Assembly (NCBI GenBank): GCA_963790965.1
Contig: CAWBQO010000003.1
Span: 124,001-188,000 of the forward strand
DNA: 64,000 bases
Direction: 5' to 3'
Origin: CAWBQO01 sp963790965
Lineage (GTDB): Bacteria > Bacteroidota > Rhodothermia > Rhodothermales > DASSAV01
Made by a program: the position numbers and the translations under genes. Positions 24,898 through 33,376 of the stretch are shown in pieces. The first letter of the stretch is position 1; every line of letters starts with the position of its first letter. The notes under the pieces were generated by a model. It was not told the origin of the DNA, did no database searches, and saw nothing but the letters and a program-made list of their open reading frames with translations.

Positions 24898-25203
24898 TCA
24901 CCCGACGTACTTGGTCCCGCGCACGACCTCGACGGTGTGCATGAACGCGATGACGGCGTAATGCTCGAAGTATTGCTCGGCCACATGTTCGACGATGCGC
25001 TCGGCCACCTCGTCGCTCACGATGGCTTCTATACGCACGTTCAGCCCTTCCCAGTCCGAGGCGCGAACGCCTCTTGACCCGCTTCCCGTCGCGTCTACAA
25101 TGGTGAAGCCGCGCGCGCCGAGTTCTTGCATCTCGCGTACGATTCGGTCGCGCAAGACCCGCTCGGCGACGACAGTGACGACCTTTAACGTGGCGGTGTT
25201 CAT
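24898..25203 (-). CDS. sbtB: SbtB-like PII-family protein
   Basis: A 101-residue PII-like protein starting MNTATLKVVTVVAERVLRDR. The ferredoxin-like pattern (first strand, helix REMQELGARGFTIVDATGSG, T-loop region SRGVRASDWEGLNVRIEAIV, helix VAERIVEHVAEQYFEHYAVI, last strand VEVVRGTKYVG) matches SbtB-type PII proteins. These bind adenine nucleotides and modulate bicarbonate transport by SbtA. The gene follows sbtA by 23 bases. The C-terminus lacks the redox-type Cys pair found in some cyanobacterial SbtB proteins. The open frame upstream to 25446 overlaps sbtA in another frame and is not part of the gene. Symbol assigned from both family and neighbour. Confidence 0.85.
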   Translation of the reverse strand: MNTATLKVVTVVAERVLRDRIVREMQELGARGFTIVDATGSGSRGVRASDWEGLNVRIEAIVSDEVAERIVEHVAEQYFEHYAVIAFMHTVEVVRGTKYVG

Positions 25204-25226
25204 GGCAGATGCTGAAAGAGGAACGC

Positions 25227-26189
25227 TCAGGCAATCCACTGGGCAACGGCAAAGTACAGCGGGATTCCGAGCGTCAGATTGAATGGAAAGGTAATGCCGA
25301 GCGAGGCGGTCAGGTAAAGCGTCGGATTGGCTTCGGGAAGGGCAATTCGCACGGCGGCCGGCGCGGCAATGTACGAGGCGCTCGACGTCATCGCCCCCAG
25401 AACGGCGCTGCCGCCAACCGACAGGCCCGCCATCTGTCCGAGCCACACGCCCGCCACGCCGTGCATGATCGGGACGAGAATGCCAAAGCCGATGAGAAAG
25501 ACGCCAACTTCCTTGAGGTCCCGCAAACGCCGCGCGGCGACAAGTCCCATCTCCAGCAGAAACAGCGTCAATGCGCCCTTAAAGCCGGCCACAAAGAACG
25601 GCTCCACCGGTTCGAGACCCGACTTGCCTGCCGCCAGCCCGATCAGAAGTCCTCCGAGGAGCAGCACGATACTGCGTCCTGCAAGCACCTCATGCAGCGC
25701 CTCTTTCCAGGACCCCGCCTGCTTGGACCGGGTGCTCGCGATCATGAGTGCGACGACGATGGCCGGAATCTCCAGCGCAGCTACCAGCGCGGGCATGAAG
25801 CCCTCCGCCTCCGCCCCCGCCATGCGGGCAAACGTCGTAGCGACGATGAAGGTCACGGCGGAGACGGACCCGTAGTGCGCCGCGATGGCGGCGGCGTTCT
25901 CGATAGAGAACCGGCCGAGCTTGCGCAGGATCGCATAAGCCGTCAGCGGCGTGAGGACGCCAAGCGTGAGCGTTGCGGCCACCGGCAGCGCAAACTCGCC
26001 GAACGGAGTAGCGCTTAACTCCGCGCCCCCTTTGAGGCCAATGGCCAACAGCAGATAGATGGAAAGGGACGAGTAGAGCGCCTCCGGAAACTCGAGGTCG
26101 CTGCGAACGAGCGAAGCCACGACTCCCAGCACGAAGGCGAGCACAATGGGGGAGAGCAGGTTCGCGAGAAGAATATCCTGTCCGTTCAT
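25227..26189 (-). CDS. sbtA: SbtA-like sodium-dependent bicarbonate transporter
   Basis: A 320-residue membrane protein of the SbtA (formerly DUF897) family with about 10 helices in two inverted repeats. Recognisable segments include LLANLLSPIVLAFVLGVVAS at the start and LSIYLLLAIGLKGGAELSAT. The conserved AAAIAAHYGSVSAVTFIVAT and GSAVLGAMTSSASYIAAPAA lie in the two repeats, where the bicarbonate/Na+ site is formed. The family imports HCO3- with Na+. The linked SbtB and two CPA2 antiporters suggest a Na+-cycling bicarbonate uptake system. In cyanobacteria this feeds CO2 concentration; here, with no carboxysome genes in view, supply of bicarbonate to biotin-dependent carboxylases or pH balance is more likely (inference). 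Confidence 0.9.
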   Translation of the reverse strand: MNGQDILLANLLSPIVLAFVLGVVASLVRSDLEFPEALYSSLSIYLLLAIGLKGGAELSATPFGEFALPVAATLTLGVLTPLTAYAILRKLGRFSIENAAAIAAHYGSVSAVTFIVATTFARMAGAEAEGFMPALVAALEIPAIVVALMIASTRSKQAGSWKEALHEVLAGRSIVLLLGGLLIGLAAGKSGLEPVEPFFVAGFKGALTLFLLEMGLVAARRLRDLKEVGVFLIGFGILVPIMHGVAGVWLGQMAGLSVGGSAVLGAMTSSASYIAAPAAVRIALPEANPTLYLTASLGITFPFNLTLGIPLYFAVAQWIA

Positions 26190-26256
26190 CTATGAGCGGT
26201 TAAAAATGGTCTGTAGGTCGTCAGCCGTCGCCGTCGTCGGGCGAACTTACGGGGCG

Positions 26257-28569
26257 CTAAAGCAGGACTGAGGATGTTCGATCAGCCGGAGGGCGAGGTG
26301 GACCCTCGGGCAGACGGCGGCGGCCGGCGCGCAGCACGAGCTTCCGCAATGCCTCGGCCCCCGAGGCGGTCAGCCAGGCGTGTTCAAAATCGGGCTGCTG
26401 TATGATCTGCGCCACCGCCGAGAGCGCCCGTAGATGAAAGTTACGCTCGTCTCGGCTGCCAACGAGTATAAACACGGCATGAACCCGCTCCGGGTTGTCC
26501 GGGAAGACGATGCCCTCGCGCGACCGCGCAATCTCTATCTCGAAGAGTTCATTCCCGTCGATGATCGTGTGTGGAACGGCGAGACCGGGCAGGAGCACCG
26601 TGCTGCTCGTCCGCTCCCGGTCGTGAAGGAGCGCGGTTAGTTCAGCCGGGTCCATCTCGAGGCGCGGCGCAAGGCTGGCGGCGGCAATCTCGAAGAATGC
26701 CTGCGCATCCATCCCGCGGTCGAGGTCGAGAATCGGGCATACCGCCGCTAACCGGTCGAATCGGTCAAAAGGCTCTTGCCGCGCGTCCGACTTCTGGAAA
26801 ACGATGACGCGGTCGTTCGGCTGCAAGGTCGCGCCGCTGTGGTAAACAGTATAATGGTCCTCACGCCGGATGGCGACGGGAAGAGATTCGCGCGTTTGCT
26901 GCAAGTCCTTGTAGAACGAATCGGGCGTAAAGGTGCGTTCGAGCAAGATGCCCTGCCGCTCCATTTCGTCGTGGTCGACGCGGTAGTCCCAGTCCGCGAT
27001 TTCGACGGGACCACCGAAGACCGTGGTGGCACCGAGATGGTCGAGCAGCGCCGCATGACCCGCCGCGTCTCCCACCTGGAGGACGTGGACCTCCGGGACC
27101 ATGAACACCGTTCGGGCGATCTGCGCCGAGAGGGCGTTTACTTCGGCATTGGGCGTGAGTGCGATGAACGTTCGAACGCCGGCTGCGTGGGCTTCACCGA
27201 GAACTTCTTCGTCCATCGCGTTTCCGCAAATGACATTCAGCCCTTCGGCCTGCGCAATGGAGCAGAGGTCCTGATTGCGATCAACAATCCAGACGGGGTG
27301 CGATCTGCCCAGAATTCGCGCGATCGCTCTCGAGGTCGGGCCTCCACCGATTATAAGCGCTCCGTTGCGCTGCTCGGTCGACCGCACCAACTCTCCGCGA
27401 TTGCGCAGCCAGTCCGTTCCCCATTTAAGGAAGAGCGGTACGGAGGCCGTCGTGAGAATGGCCATGAACACGAGAACAGAAAAGGTGTCCTGGTTGATCA
27501 GTCCAAGGCTCAGCCCGATCTGCGCGATAATGATTTCGACGGCACCGCGTCCGTTCTTGCCGGCCCCAATCACCAGTCCCTCTCGCCAGCCGTTGCCCGA
27601 CGGCAGGTAGAAGAGCGCCGTTCCGGCTATTTTGCCGACCGTTGCGAGTAAGACAATACCGCCGAGCAGCGGGAGGTTTTCCAGGCGGAAAACGTCGAGC
27701 GAGACCGCGAAGCCGGCGGTGACGAAGAACACCGGCGCGAGAAAGCCGATGGAGGCGTGGCGAACGAACTCCATGATGCTTTTTGACAGCGTGCGGCCGA
27801 AAAGGTGTTCGCGCAGCACGAGTCCCGCGATGAAGGTGCCGAGGATGCCGTGCATACCGGCAAGCTCCGCGCCCTCTGCGAAAAGAAGCGCGACAATGAG
27901 CACCAGCATCGTGACGGCCGTCGTGCCGAACCGTTTCAGCCGAGAGATGGCGCTGCCCATGAGCGGAAAGACCTTTGCGCCGAGCCATGCGGATGCGCCG
28001 AAGAACAAGATGACCTTGGCCAGCACAATGATCAGTTCGACCACGTCGAAGCGGCCGGCCTGCGCTACGCCGACGATGACGGCGAAAAGTATCAGCGACA
28101 CGGTATCTGTTACCAGCGCCCCGGCCATCATCACATGGGCCACGCGCGTATCGAAGAGCTTCAGGTCGTATAGAATGCGAGACTTCGTGGCGAGCGCCGT
28201 GACGCCCGCCGCCACGCCGACAAAGACGGCGGCCATCATCGGAGCACCGAGCCAGAGCATAAATGCATAGCAGAGGACAAACGGCGTAATGAAGCCACCC
28301 ATCGCAGCGAGAAGGCCGCCATACGAGGCCTTCCGCAGTTCACGCGGGTCGATCTCCATGCCGATGTAGAGCATCATCAGGAGGATGCCCGCCTGGGCAA
28401 GCACGTCTACGGAAGTGCTGCTGTCTATCAGTCCGAGCAGCGGCGGCCCTGCGACGATGCCGGCCAGTAGCTCGCCAAGCACGCCGGGATAGCCCAGGCG
28501 ATTGGCAAGCAGACCGCCGAGCCACGCCGCCAGAAGGACGAGCAGAAGATTGAGTATGTCAAAGTGCAT
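26257..28569 (-). CDS. CPA2 antiporter fused to TrkA and PTS EIIA-type domains
   Basis: A 770-residue protein with a CPA2 antiporter domain (~1-390; LLLVLLAAWLGGLLANRLGY, FVGVAAGVTALATKSRILYD, LVIGAGKNGRGAVEIIIAQI). A TrkA-N nucleotide-binding domain (~405-520; NGALIIGGGPTSRAIARILG) and a short TrkA-C-like segment (~550-590) follow. The C-terminal ~150 residues resemble EIIA of the nitrogen-type PTS, with the phospho-acceptor His context VLLPGLAVPHTIIDG and the family-like FILVGSRDERNFHL. The EIIA part may let a phosphorelay or nucleotide state control ion exchange. Its start is 67 bases upstream of sbtA on the same strand, so it likely leads the operon and would extrude Na+ taken up with bicarbonate. 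Confidence 0.9.
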   Translation of the reverse strand: MHFDILNLLLVLLAAWLGGLLANRLGYPGVLGELLAGIVAGPPLLGLIDSSTSVDVLAQAGILLMMLYIGMEIDPRELRKASYGGLLAAMGGFITPFVLCYAFMLWLGAPMMAAVFVGVAAGVTALATKSRILYDLKLFDTRVAHVMMAGALVTDTVSLILFAVIVGVAQAGRFDVVELIIVLAKVILFFGASAWLGAKVFPLMGSAISRLKRFGTTAVTMLVLIVALLFAEGAELAGMHGILGTFIAGLVLREHLFGRTLSKSIMEFVRHASIGFLAPVFFVTAGFAVSLDVFRLENLPLLGGIVLLATVGKIAGTALFYLPSGNGWREGLVIGAGKNGRGAVEIIIAQIGLSLGLINQDTFSVLVFMAILTTASVPLFLKWGTDWLRNRGELVRSTEQRNGALIIGGGPTSRAIARILGRSHPVWIVDRNQDLCSIAQAEGLNVICGNAMDEEVLGEAHAAGVRTFIALTPNAEVNALSAQIARTVFMVPEVHVLQVGDAAGHAALLDHLGATTVFGGPVEIADWDYRVDHDEMERQGILLERTFTPDSFYKDLQQTRESLPVAIRREDHYTVYHSGATLQPNDRVIVFQKSDARQEPFDRFDRLAAVCPILDLDRGMDAQAFFEIAAASLAPRLEMDPAELTALLHDRERTSSTVLLPGLAVPHTIIDGNELFEIEIARSREGIVFPDNPERVHAVFILVGSRDERNFHLRALSAVAQIIQQPDFEHAWLTASGAEALRKLVLRAGRRRLPEGPPRPPADRTSSVLL

Positions 28570-28895
28570 GGCGCGTCGCTCGGCAGAGGGTGAAGATTCG
28601 CGGTGGCCGGCAGGGTGCCGCAGCGGCCGGGGAGCGGCAAGAACGAAGCAGGAGACCTGTCCGACCCGGAGAGGCTCTGGTGTCTATTCGGCGGCAAAAG
28701 GATGATTACGGCGCGGTCACCAGACGATTCCGGTGCGCAGCCGGTCCTTCAGCTCACAAAAGCGTCCGGTTCATGCGGCGCAAGAAGGGCCATCCACGCC
28801 AAGAGGGCGCAGCGGGGGCGGCTGAAGGGGTGCGCTATGAGAAGAGGTTCGGACAGGTTCATACGGTGGAAAATACGCCGTAAGCACTGGACTCG
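28570..28895. other. Intergenic region, no gene seen
   Basis: This lies between the minus-strand alpha/beta hydrolase (ending 28896) and the start of the CPA2-EIIA gene. Open frames here lack any natural-looking translation. It probably contains the promoter for the antiporter-sbtAB group; I did not find a convincing -33/-7 pair. Confidence 0.4.
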
Positions 28896-29711
28896 CTACA
28901 TGGGCGAAGGCTCGGTCCGAAGATCTACCGTCTCACTGAGAAATTCGAGAAGGAGCGGATTGAAAACCTCCGGCCGCTCGATCATGGGCGCGTGTCCGCA
29001 AAGGTCGACGAAATGGAGCCGAGCACCCGATATCCGCTGCTCGAATTCCCGGGCCACATCCGGCGGTGTAATCTTGTCCTCTTTACCCCAGACGAGCAGG
29101 ACAGGCATCCGCAGCGCCTCCAGGTTCTGCAGAACACTTTCGTTCTTCGTTGCGCGCGCCATCTTGATCAGGCGCGTGACCTGCGCCCGGTTGTTTACAA
29201 TTCCGTACATGTCGTCAACGAGCGCTTCGGTCACATGGGCGGGGTCATAGAACGTGTATGCCGCTCGGTCGCGAATAAAACCGCGATCCCGCCGCTTCGG
29301 GGTGGAGGTGCCCATGTTGACCTCATAGATGCCGGACGCGCCAGAAAGCACCATGGCCGGTACTTGCTCGGGGAAGCGATGCGCGTAGATGAGCGCCACG
29401 TGCCCGCCGAGGGAATTGCCCACCAGCACCACCGGGCCGACGCCGAGCGTTTCCAGAAACCGGCGCACATAATCGACCAGGCCCGACACGCTCGTTTCCA
29501 GCAGTGGGAGGTCATAGACGGGCAGCACAGGCACCAGCACGCGGTAGCCTGCCTCCGAGAGAACCTCGATCGTGTGCTCCCAGTTGCTCAGGTCGCCCAG
29601 CATTCCATGCAGCAGCACAACGGGGGGTGCCGACGTACGCGGGCCTTCATCAATAAACCGGACGCCGCCCTGCCGGCGAACCATTGCCTGTAAGTTGGCC
29701 ATACATCCCAT
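28896..29711 (-). CDS. Alpha/beta hydrolase
   Basis: A 271-residue alpha/beta-hydrolase-fold enzyme. Conserved elements are the oxyanion-loop region VVLLHGMLGDLSNW (~residues 31-44), the nucleophile elbow VLVGNSLGGHVAL (Ser in GNSLGG), the acid residue after MPVLLVWGKEDKITP and the catalytic His in FVDLCGHAPMIERP. No signal peptide or membrane helix, so cytoplasmic. Substrate unknown; esterase, lipase or C-C hydrolase members look alike. ATG 29711 is used; an ATG four codons later is equally possible. It is transcribed away from the small ribosomal-type gene to its right. Confidence 0.9.
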   Translation of the reverse strand: MGCMANLQAMVRRQGGVRFIDEGPRTSAPPVVLLHGMLGDLSNWEHTIEVLSEAGYRVLVPVLPVYDLPLLETSVSGLVDYVRRFLETLGVGPVVLVGNSLGGHVALIYAHRFPEQVPAMVLSGASGIYEVNMGTSTPKRRDRGFIRDRAAYTFYDPAHVTEALVDDMYGIVNNRAQVTRLIKMARATKNESVLQNLEALRMPVLLVWGKEDKITPPDVAREFEQRISGARLHFVDLCGHAPMIERPEVFNPLLLEFLSETVDLRTEPSPM

Positions 29712-29903
29712 CTCCGTTTAACAAAGGGCACGCTCGGGTGCCTGCGTAAGTTACGTCCAAACCGACGCAATCGCGACAGCCGATCCGCAAGAGCGGTGAA
29801 CAAGGAAACTGAACGCAATTGGTACCGTTATAGAAGATCTACGGGCGGCCATCGAGTGCCAGAACCTTATTCGCTACACCTACTAACTTTACGAGGAGTT
29901 CCT

Positions 29904-29999
29904 ATGCCCTGCGGCCGCAAGCGCAAGCGTCATAAGATCGCCACGCACAAGCGCAAGAAGCGCCTGCGTAAAAATCGCCACAAGAAGAAAGTGCGTTAG
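29904..29999 (+). CDS. AURKAIP1/COX24-domain small ribosomal protein (bS22/mS38-like)
   Basis: A 31-residue, extremely basic peptide beginning MPCGRKRKRHKIATHKRKKR and ending KNRHKKKVR. This matches the AURKAIP1/COX24 domain shared by mitochondrial mS38 and small bacterial ribosomal proteins, which sit near the decoding centre of the small subunit. A good ribosome-binding sequence (ACGAGGAG) precedes the ATG and a hairpin terminator follows, supporting an independent short gene. A longer frame from 29796 exists but adds an unrelated N-terminus and is rejected. Genes this short are easily missed. Confidence 0.88.
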   Translation: MPCGRKRKRHKIATHKRKKRLRKNRHKKKVR

Positions 30000-30023
30000 G
30001 CTCTGCCGACCACCGAACTTCGT

Positions 30024-30060
30024 AAAAAGCTGCGGTCGGTTCTCCGGCGGTAGCTTTTTT
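30024..30060 (+). terminator. Rho-independent terminator after bS22-like gene
   Basis: AAAAAGCTGCGGTCGG pairs imperfectly with CCGGCGGTAGCTTTTTT around a TTCT loop, with a strong T tract. It begins 25 bases after the stop of the small ribosomal-type gene. Confidence 0.8.
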
Positions 30061-30196
30061 GCGTTATGCGCCCCATCTTCCGGGGCGAAAGGCTGACTTT
30101 TGCTTCGCTGCGGCGAAACAGCCTGTTTGTAGGCCGGGTTAAACGCCCCGGAAGCCGCACTCGGCGGCGGGCGCGATCTACAATGAACGATGACGT

Positions 30197-30553
30197 ATGA
30201 AAAAATATTCCTGGGGTAGTCTCCTCCGCGCAGGCATCATGGGCGTCGCCGTCGGCGGCGCGGCGGGGTTCCTGACGGGCATCGTTCTGGCCCCCGAGAA
30301 AGGGCAGATGTTCCGCCGGCGCCTTGTCTACCGTCTCGAACACCTCGCCGAAAAGGTCACGGCGTATGTTGACCAGGTGGTTTCGCCGCAGCAGGTAAGC
30401 GAAGCGCGCCGCTCGGGAGATCAGGTGGTGGCCGAAGCGCAGCAGCGCGCCAAGAGCATCCGCGAGGACATCGACGCGCTACTGGGCGAAATTCGCCGAA
30501 ATGCACCGGACGAGCAGGAGGCCACCCGCTCGGCTGAACGCCCTGCCCGGTAA
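30197..30553 (+). CDS. YtxH-domain protein
   Basis: A 118-residue protein with one N-terminal glycine-rich membrane helix (LLRAGIMGVAVGGAAGFLTG) followed by LAPEKGQMFRRRL, the YtxH signature of Gly-rich helix then APxxG.xxR. A long charged helix (YRLEHLAEKVTAYVDQVVSP) and an Ala/Glu-rich tail follow. The family is linked to general stress or envelope functions without a defined biochemical role. It lies 51 bases before yaaA on the same strand, and a joint stress response is possible. Confident family call by motif, function open. Confidence 0.85.
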   Translation: MKKYSWGSLLRAGIMGVAVGGAAGFLTGIVLAPEKGQMFRRRLVYRLEHLAEKVTAYVDQVVSPQQVSEARRSGDQVVAEAQQRAKSIREDIDALLGEIRRNAPDEQEATRSAERPAR

Positions 30554-30604
30554 AAGGAGCGCGCGCCTGCGTTGCTTTTTGTCGTTCTTGCGGTATTTTA
30601 AAGC

Positions 30605-31420
30605 ATGCCCAATTTTTCTATTCTCCTGCCACCCGCCGAGGGTAAACAGCCCGGAGGCAATCCATTTGCGCCGGACATGTTCGACTACCGCTCGTCGAGC
30701 ACGTTTAACTACTTTAACGAACTGAACCCGGAGCGCAAGACGCTCATCAAGACGGTTCAGGAAGTCATCCGAAGCGGCGAGCATGATCTGGAGGCGCTCT
30801 TTGGCGTCAAAGGAAACCACCTCGAAGAAGCAGTCGAGGCGGACCTTGCCGTCCTCAAGGCTCCACTCATGTCGGCGCTCGATCGCTATAGCCCGGGCGT
30901 CATGTACCAGGCAATGGATTTTGCCGGTCTGCCGACCGGGGCGCAGCGCCGTCTTCTGGAAAACGGAATCATCTTCTCCGGCCTCTTCGGACTCCTGCGT
31001 CCCGACGATCTGATCCCCAACTATCGCCTCAGCATGGAGGCGAAGGTGCCGGGGCTGGGCAAAGTAAGTGATTTCTGGCGGCCGCTCCTCAGCCCGCTTC
31101 TCAACCGAACCCTGGCGGGGCGGTTTGTCTGGAATCTGCTTCCGAACGCGCATCAGGATACGTGGGAGGACGATCATCAGTACGCGCAGATGGTTGCTGT
31201 TAGCTTCGTCCGCGAGCAGGACGGCGAGCGCAAGCCGGTATCGCACGGCGTGAAACCACTCCGCGGCCATCTTGTCAACTATATCGTGCGGGAGTCCATT
31301 GAGGACGTGGAGTCTCTCAAGCTGTGGGAGCACCCGGAAGGCTACCGGTACGACGACGATGCCTCCGCGTCTGACGCTGAAACGAGGACGGCAGAAATCG
31401 TATTCGTCAAGCGAGGCTGA
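30605..31420 (+). CDS. yaaA: YaaA-family (DUF328/UPF0246) peroxide stress protein
   Basis: A 271-residue cytoplasmic protein opening with FSILLPPAEGKQPGG, the YaaA family's LLPPSEGK-like signature. The later GVMYQAMDFAGLPTGAQRR, ENGIIFSGLFGLLRPDDLIPNYRLSMEAKV and VNYIVRESIEDVESLKLWEHPEGYRY are also family landmarks. In E. coli YaaA is induced by peroxide and limits DNA damage by reducing free iron; the structure has a DNA-binding fold. Length is typical. It follows the YtxH-domain gene with a 51-base gap, suggesting cotranscription; composite repeats begin about 40 bases after the stop. Confidence 0.88.
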   Translation: MPNFSILLPPAEGKQPGGNPFAPDMFDYRSSSTFNYFNELNPERKTLIKTVQEVIRSGEHDLEALFGVKGNHLEEAVEADLAVLKAPLMSALDRYSPGVMYQAMDFAGLPTGAQRRLLENGIIFSGLFGLLRPDDLIPNYRLSMEAKVPGLGKVSDFWRPLLSPLLNRTLAGRFVWNLLPNAHQDTWEDDHQYAQMVAVSFVREQDGERKPVSHGVKPLRGHLVNYIVRESIEDVESLKLWEHPEGYRYDDDASASDAETRTAEIVFVKRG

Positions 31421-31458
31421 ACGTGGTCCGCCGGTCGCGTCGTGACGTGGTCGTCCTC

Positions 31459-31765
31459 AGGAGGCTGTTTAAATAGTGGAAAGCGCCTTATGTAGCTGAC
31501 GATAAGGACCAAAGCACCAACGCGACCTCCCCCTTGAGGGGGGATTCAGGAGAGTGTTAGACGGCTTTCCAGATGCGCTCAAAGGTCTGTAAATCTGTGA
31601 TGTTTCCCATCAATGGTAAATCAACAGCCTGTTGGCAGCCTGGAAGGTAGATCCTTCACTGCGTTCAGGATGACAATTGGGGATGTCGGCGGAGGCGAAA
31701 AGGGGAGGAGCACTGGGAAAGCAGAACATCCCGCCCGTGTCATGCTGAGCGAAGCGAAGCATCTC
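31459..31765 (-). repeat. Interspersed composite repeat, copy 2 (inverted)
   Basis: This block within the 31421-31925 gap carries AGGAGGCTGTT (31459-31469). It then has an inverted copy of the TGTCATCCTGAACG.AGTGAAGGATCTAC module (31623-31675), an inverted GTTCTGCTTTCCCAGTGCTC unit (about 31704-31725) and CCCGCCCGTGT.ATGCTGAGCGAAGCGAAGCATCT (31730-31764). Read on the minus strand, the order of parts is the same as in copy 3. No gene was found in the gap. Confidence 0.8.
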
Positions 31766-31925
31766 AGTCTTGGTATAGGTCACGGTCGATTCTATTTAGA
31801 GATGCCATTTTGCTTGATCGGAGTTCATCTTGTTCCAATTGTAGCTAAACGGATGTTGGTGCAGGACGGGCGATCTATTTAAGGCCGATTGGTAGTAAAT
31901 CGAAAGTTTTTTCAAGTATAAAGGA

Positions 31926-32582
31926 ATGCAACGACCGGTCGTGATTGGCATCGCCGGAGGCTCCGGCTCGGGCAAGAGTACGGTACTGCGGCGCATCATC
32001 GAGGCGTTTGGTTCGGACCACATGGCCGTTCTCGACCACGATTCCTATTACCGCGATCTCGGCCACCTCCCGCTCGAGGAGCGCGCCGTCTTTAATTTCG
32101 ACCACCCGAGCGCGCTCGAGACAGAGTTGATGCGCCGCCACATCGACGCCCTGCTAAACGGATATTCCGTTCATAAGCCGAAATACAGCTTCACGACGCA
32201 CAGCCGGCTCGAGGACACTACGACCATTGAGCCTCGGCAGGTCATCATCGTCGAGGGCATTCTTGTGCTGGCCGAACCGCTGCTCGTCGAGAAAATGGAC
32301 ATCAAGCTCTATGTAGATGCCGCAGACGACGTGCGGCTCATGCGGCGCATCCAGCGCGACATACAGGAGCGCGGACGCTCGCTCGATGCTGTACTCGAAC
32401 AGTACAAGCGCACGGTGCGCCCAATGCACCTCGAGTTCGTCGAACCCTCGAAGCGCCGGGCGGACGTGATCATCCCCCGCGGGGGCCACAATACCGTCGC
32501 CATCGAAATGGTGATCGCTCGCATCCAGTCCCTTCTCTCGCTCTACGATCAGGTTAAGGAAGCTGAAGTGGAAGCGGCGTAG
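31926..32582 (+). CDS. udk: Uridine kinase
   Basis: A 218-residue P-loop kinase that phosphorylates uridine and cytidine in pyrimidine salvage. It has the Walker A motif GIAGGSGSGKST (residues 8-19), the nucleoside-binding stretch VLDHDSYYRDLGHLP, FNFDHPSALETELM, and the IIVEGILVLAEPLL and RIQRDIQERGRS motifs. Length and order fit Udk closely. Cytoplasmic. It follows a repeat-filled gap and faces the convergent coaX gene at 13 bases distance. No irregularities. Confidence 0.95.
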   Translation: MQRPVVIGIAGGSGSGKSTVLRRIIEAFGSDHMAVLDHDSYYRDLGHLPLEERAVFNFDHPSALETELMRRHIDALLNGYSVHKPKYSFTTHSRLEDTTTIEPRQVIIVEGILVLAEPLLVEKMDIKLYVDAADDVRLMRRIQRDIQERGRSLDAVLEQYKRTVRPMHLEFVEPSKRRADVIIPRGGHNTVAIEMVIARIQSLLSLYDQVKEAEVEAA

Positions 32583-32594
32583 AACAAGCGGTTT

Positions 32595-33362
32595 TCAGAA
32601 GGTTTCGTTCTCGTCCAGTTCCATGAGCAGACGCGTTCCGCTGAGGACGAGGTCCGGATCTACGTAATCGATTCCCGGTAGTTGGCGGGCGAGAAACGCG
32701 GCCCAGCCGCCCGTGGCAACGACAACGGGGGACTCACCTGCGGCGCTTGTAAGTTGCTCGATGTGCCGCTGCGTGCTGCCGATGAATCCATACAGTACGC
32801 CTGCCTGGATCGCCCCGACCGTGGATTTGCCAAGGGGAGAAGCGTTTTCGTCGAACGGCACCTCCGGTAGCTGCGCCGTTCCGAGGCCGAGCGCGCGCGC
32901 CTGCAAGGTGGGACCGGGCGCGATGATGCCGCCCTCGTAGATGCCCGGCGGGCGGATCAGCTCCATTGTCAGGGCGGTGCCTGCATCGATAACGATCACG
33001 GTCCGCGACGGACCATAGCGGATCCAGGCCGCCGCAGACGCGGCGATCCGGTCGGTGCCCAGCGTCTCAGGCGTGCTGTAGGCGAGACGGAAGGGCAACC
33101 TCTTCTCGTGGTGAACTTCGAACGCGGGCCTGCCCGTCAGCTCTTCCGCCACCCGGCGCAGTACGGACAGGGCCGAGGGCACGACGGACGTAATGCCCAC
33201 CCGCTCCAGTGCCCGCCCTTTCGTATGCTCGATGACGAGTGCTGCGAGACTTTCAGCATTCTCCCGGTCCGGAAATGGCACGCTGAAGTGTGAAGCTACT
33301 TGTTCACCCTGATAGAGCGCGAACTTGGTGGCGCTATTGCCGATGTCTGCGACGAGGCGCAT
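32595..33362 (-). CDS. coaX: Type III pantothenate kinase
   Basis: A 255-residue ASKHA-fold kinase that makes 4'-phosphopantothenate, the first step of coenzyme A synthesis. Motifs: the N-terminal phosphate loop VADIGNSATKFALYQG, the substrate segment LGTDRIAASAAAW, the second phosphate loop VIVIDAGTALTMELI and GGIIAPGPTLQARAL. It is encoded just downstream of birA on the same strand (14-base gap), a common bacterial pairing in which BirA and CoaX are neighbours or fused. Cotranscription with birA is likely. Confidence 0.95.
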   Translation of the reverse strand: MRLVADIGNSATKFALYQGEQVASHFSVPFPDRENAESLAALVIEHTKGRALERVGITSVVPSALSVLRRVAEELTGRPAFEVHHEKRLPFRLAYSTPETLGTDRIAASAAAWIRYGPSRTVIVIDAGTALTMELIRPPGIYEGGIIAPGPTLQARALGLGTAQLPEVPFDENASPLGKSTVGAIQAGVLYGFIGSTQRHIEQLTSAAGESPVVVATGGWAAFLARQLPGIDYVDPDLVLSGTRLLMELDENETF

Positions 33363-33376
33363 GGGCGTCTAAAGGT

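Noticed and set aside
28603..29250. Plus-strand 215-codon frame overlapping the alpha/beta hydrolase
   Set aside because: Most of it is antisense to a well-supported hydrolase gene; the remainder is Ser/Arg-rich.
7896..30133. A shared 14-base string CCTGTTTGTAGGCC upstream of the isomerase (7896) and YtxH (30120) genes
   Set aside because: Several shared 14-mers are expected by chance in 64 kb; no wider similarity was seen, so not called as a promoter element.
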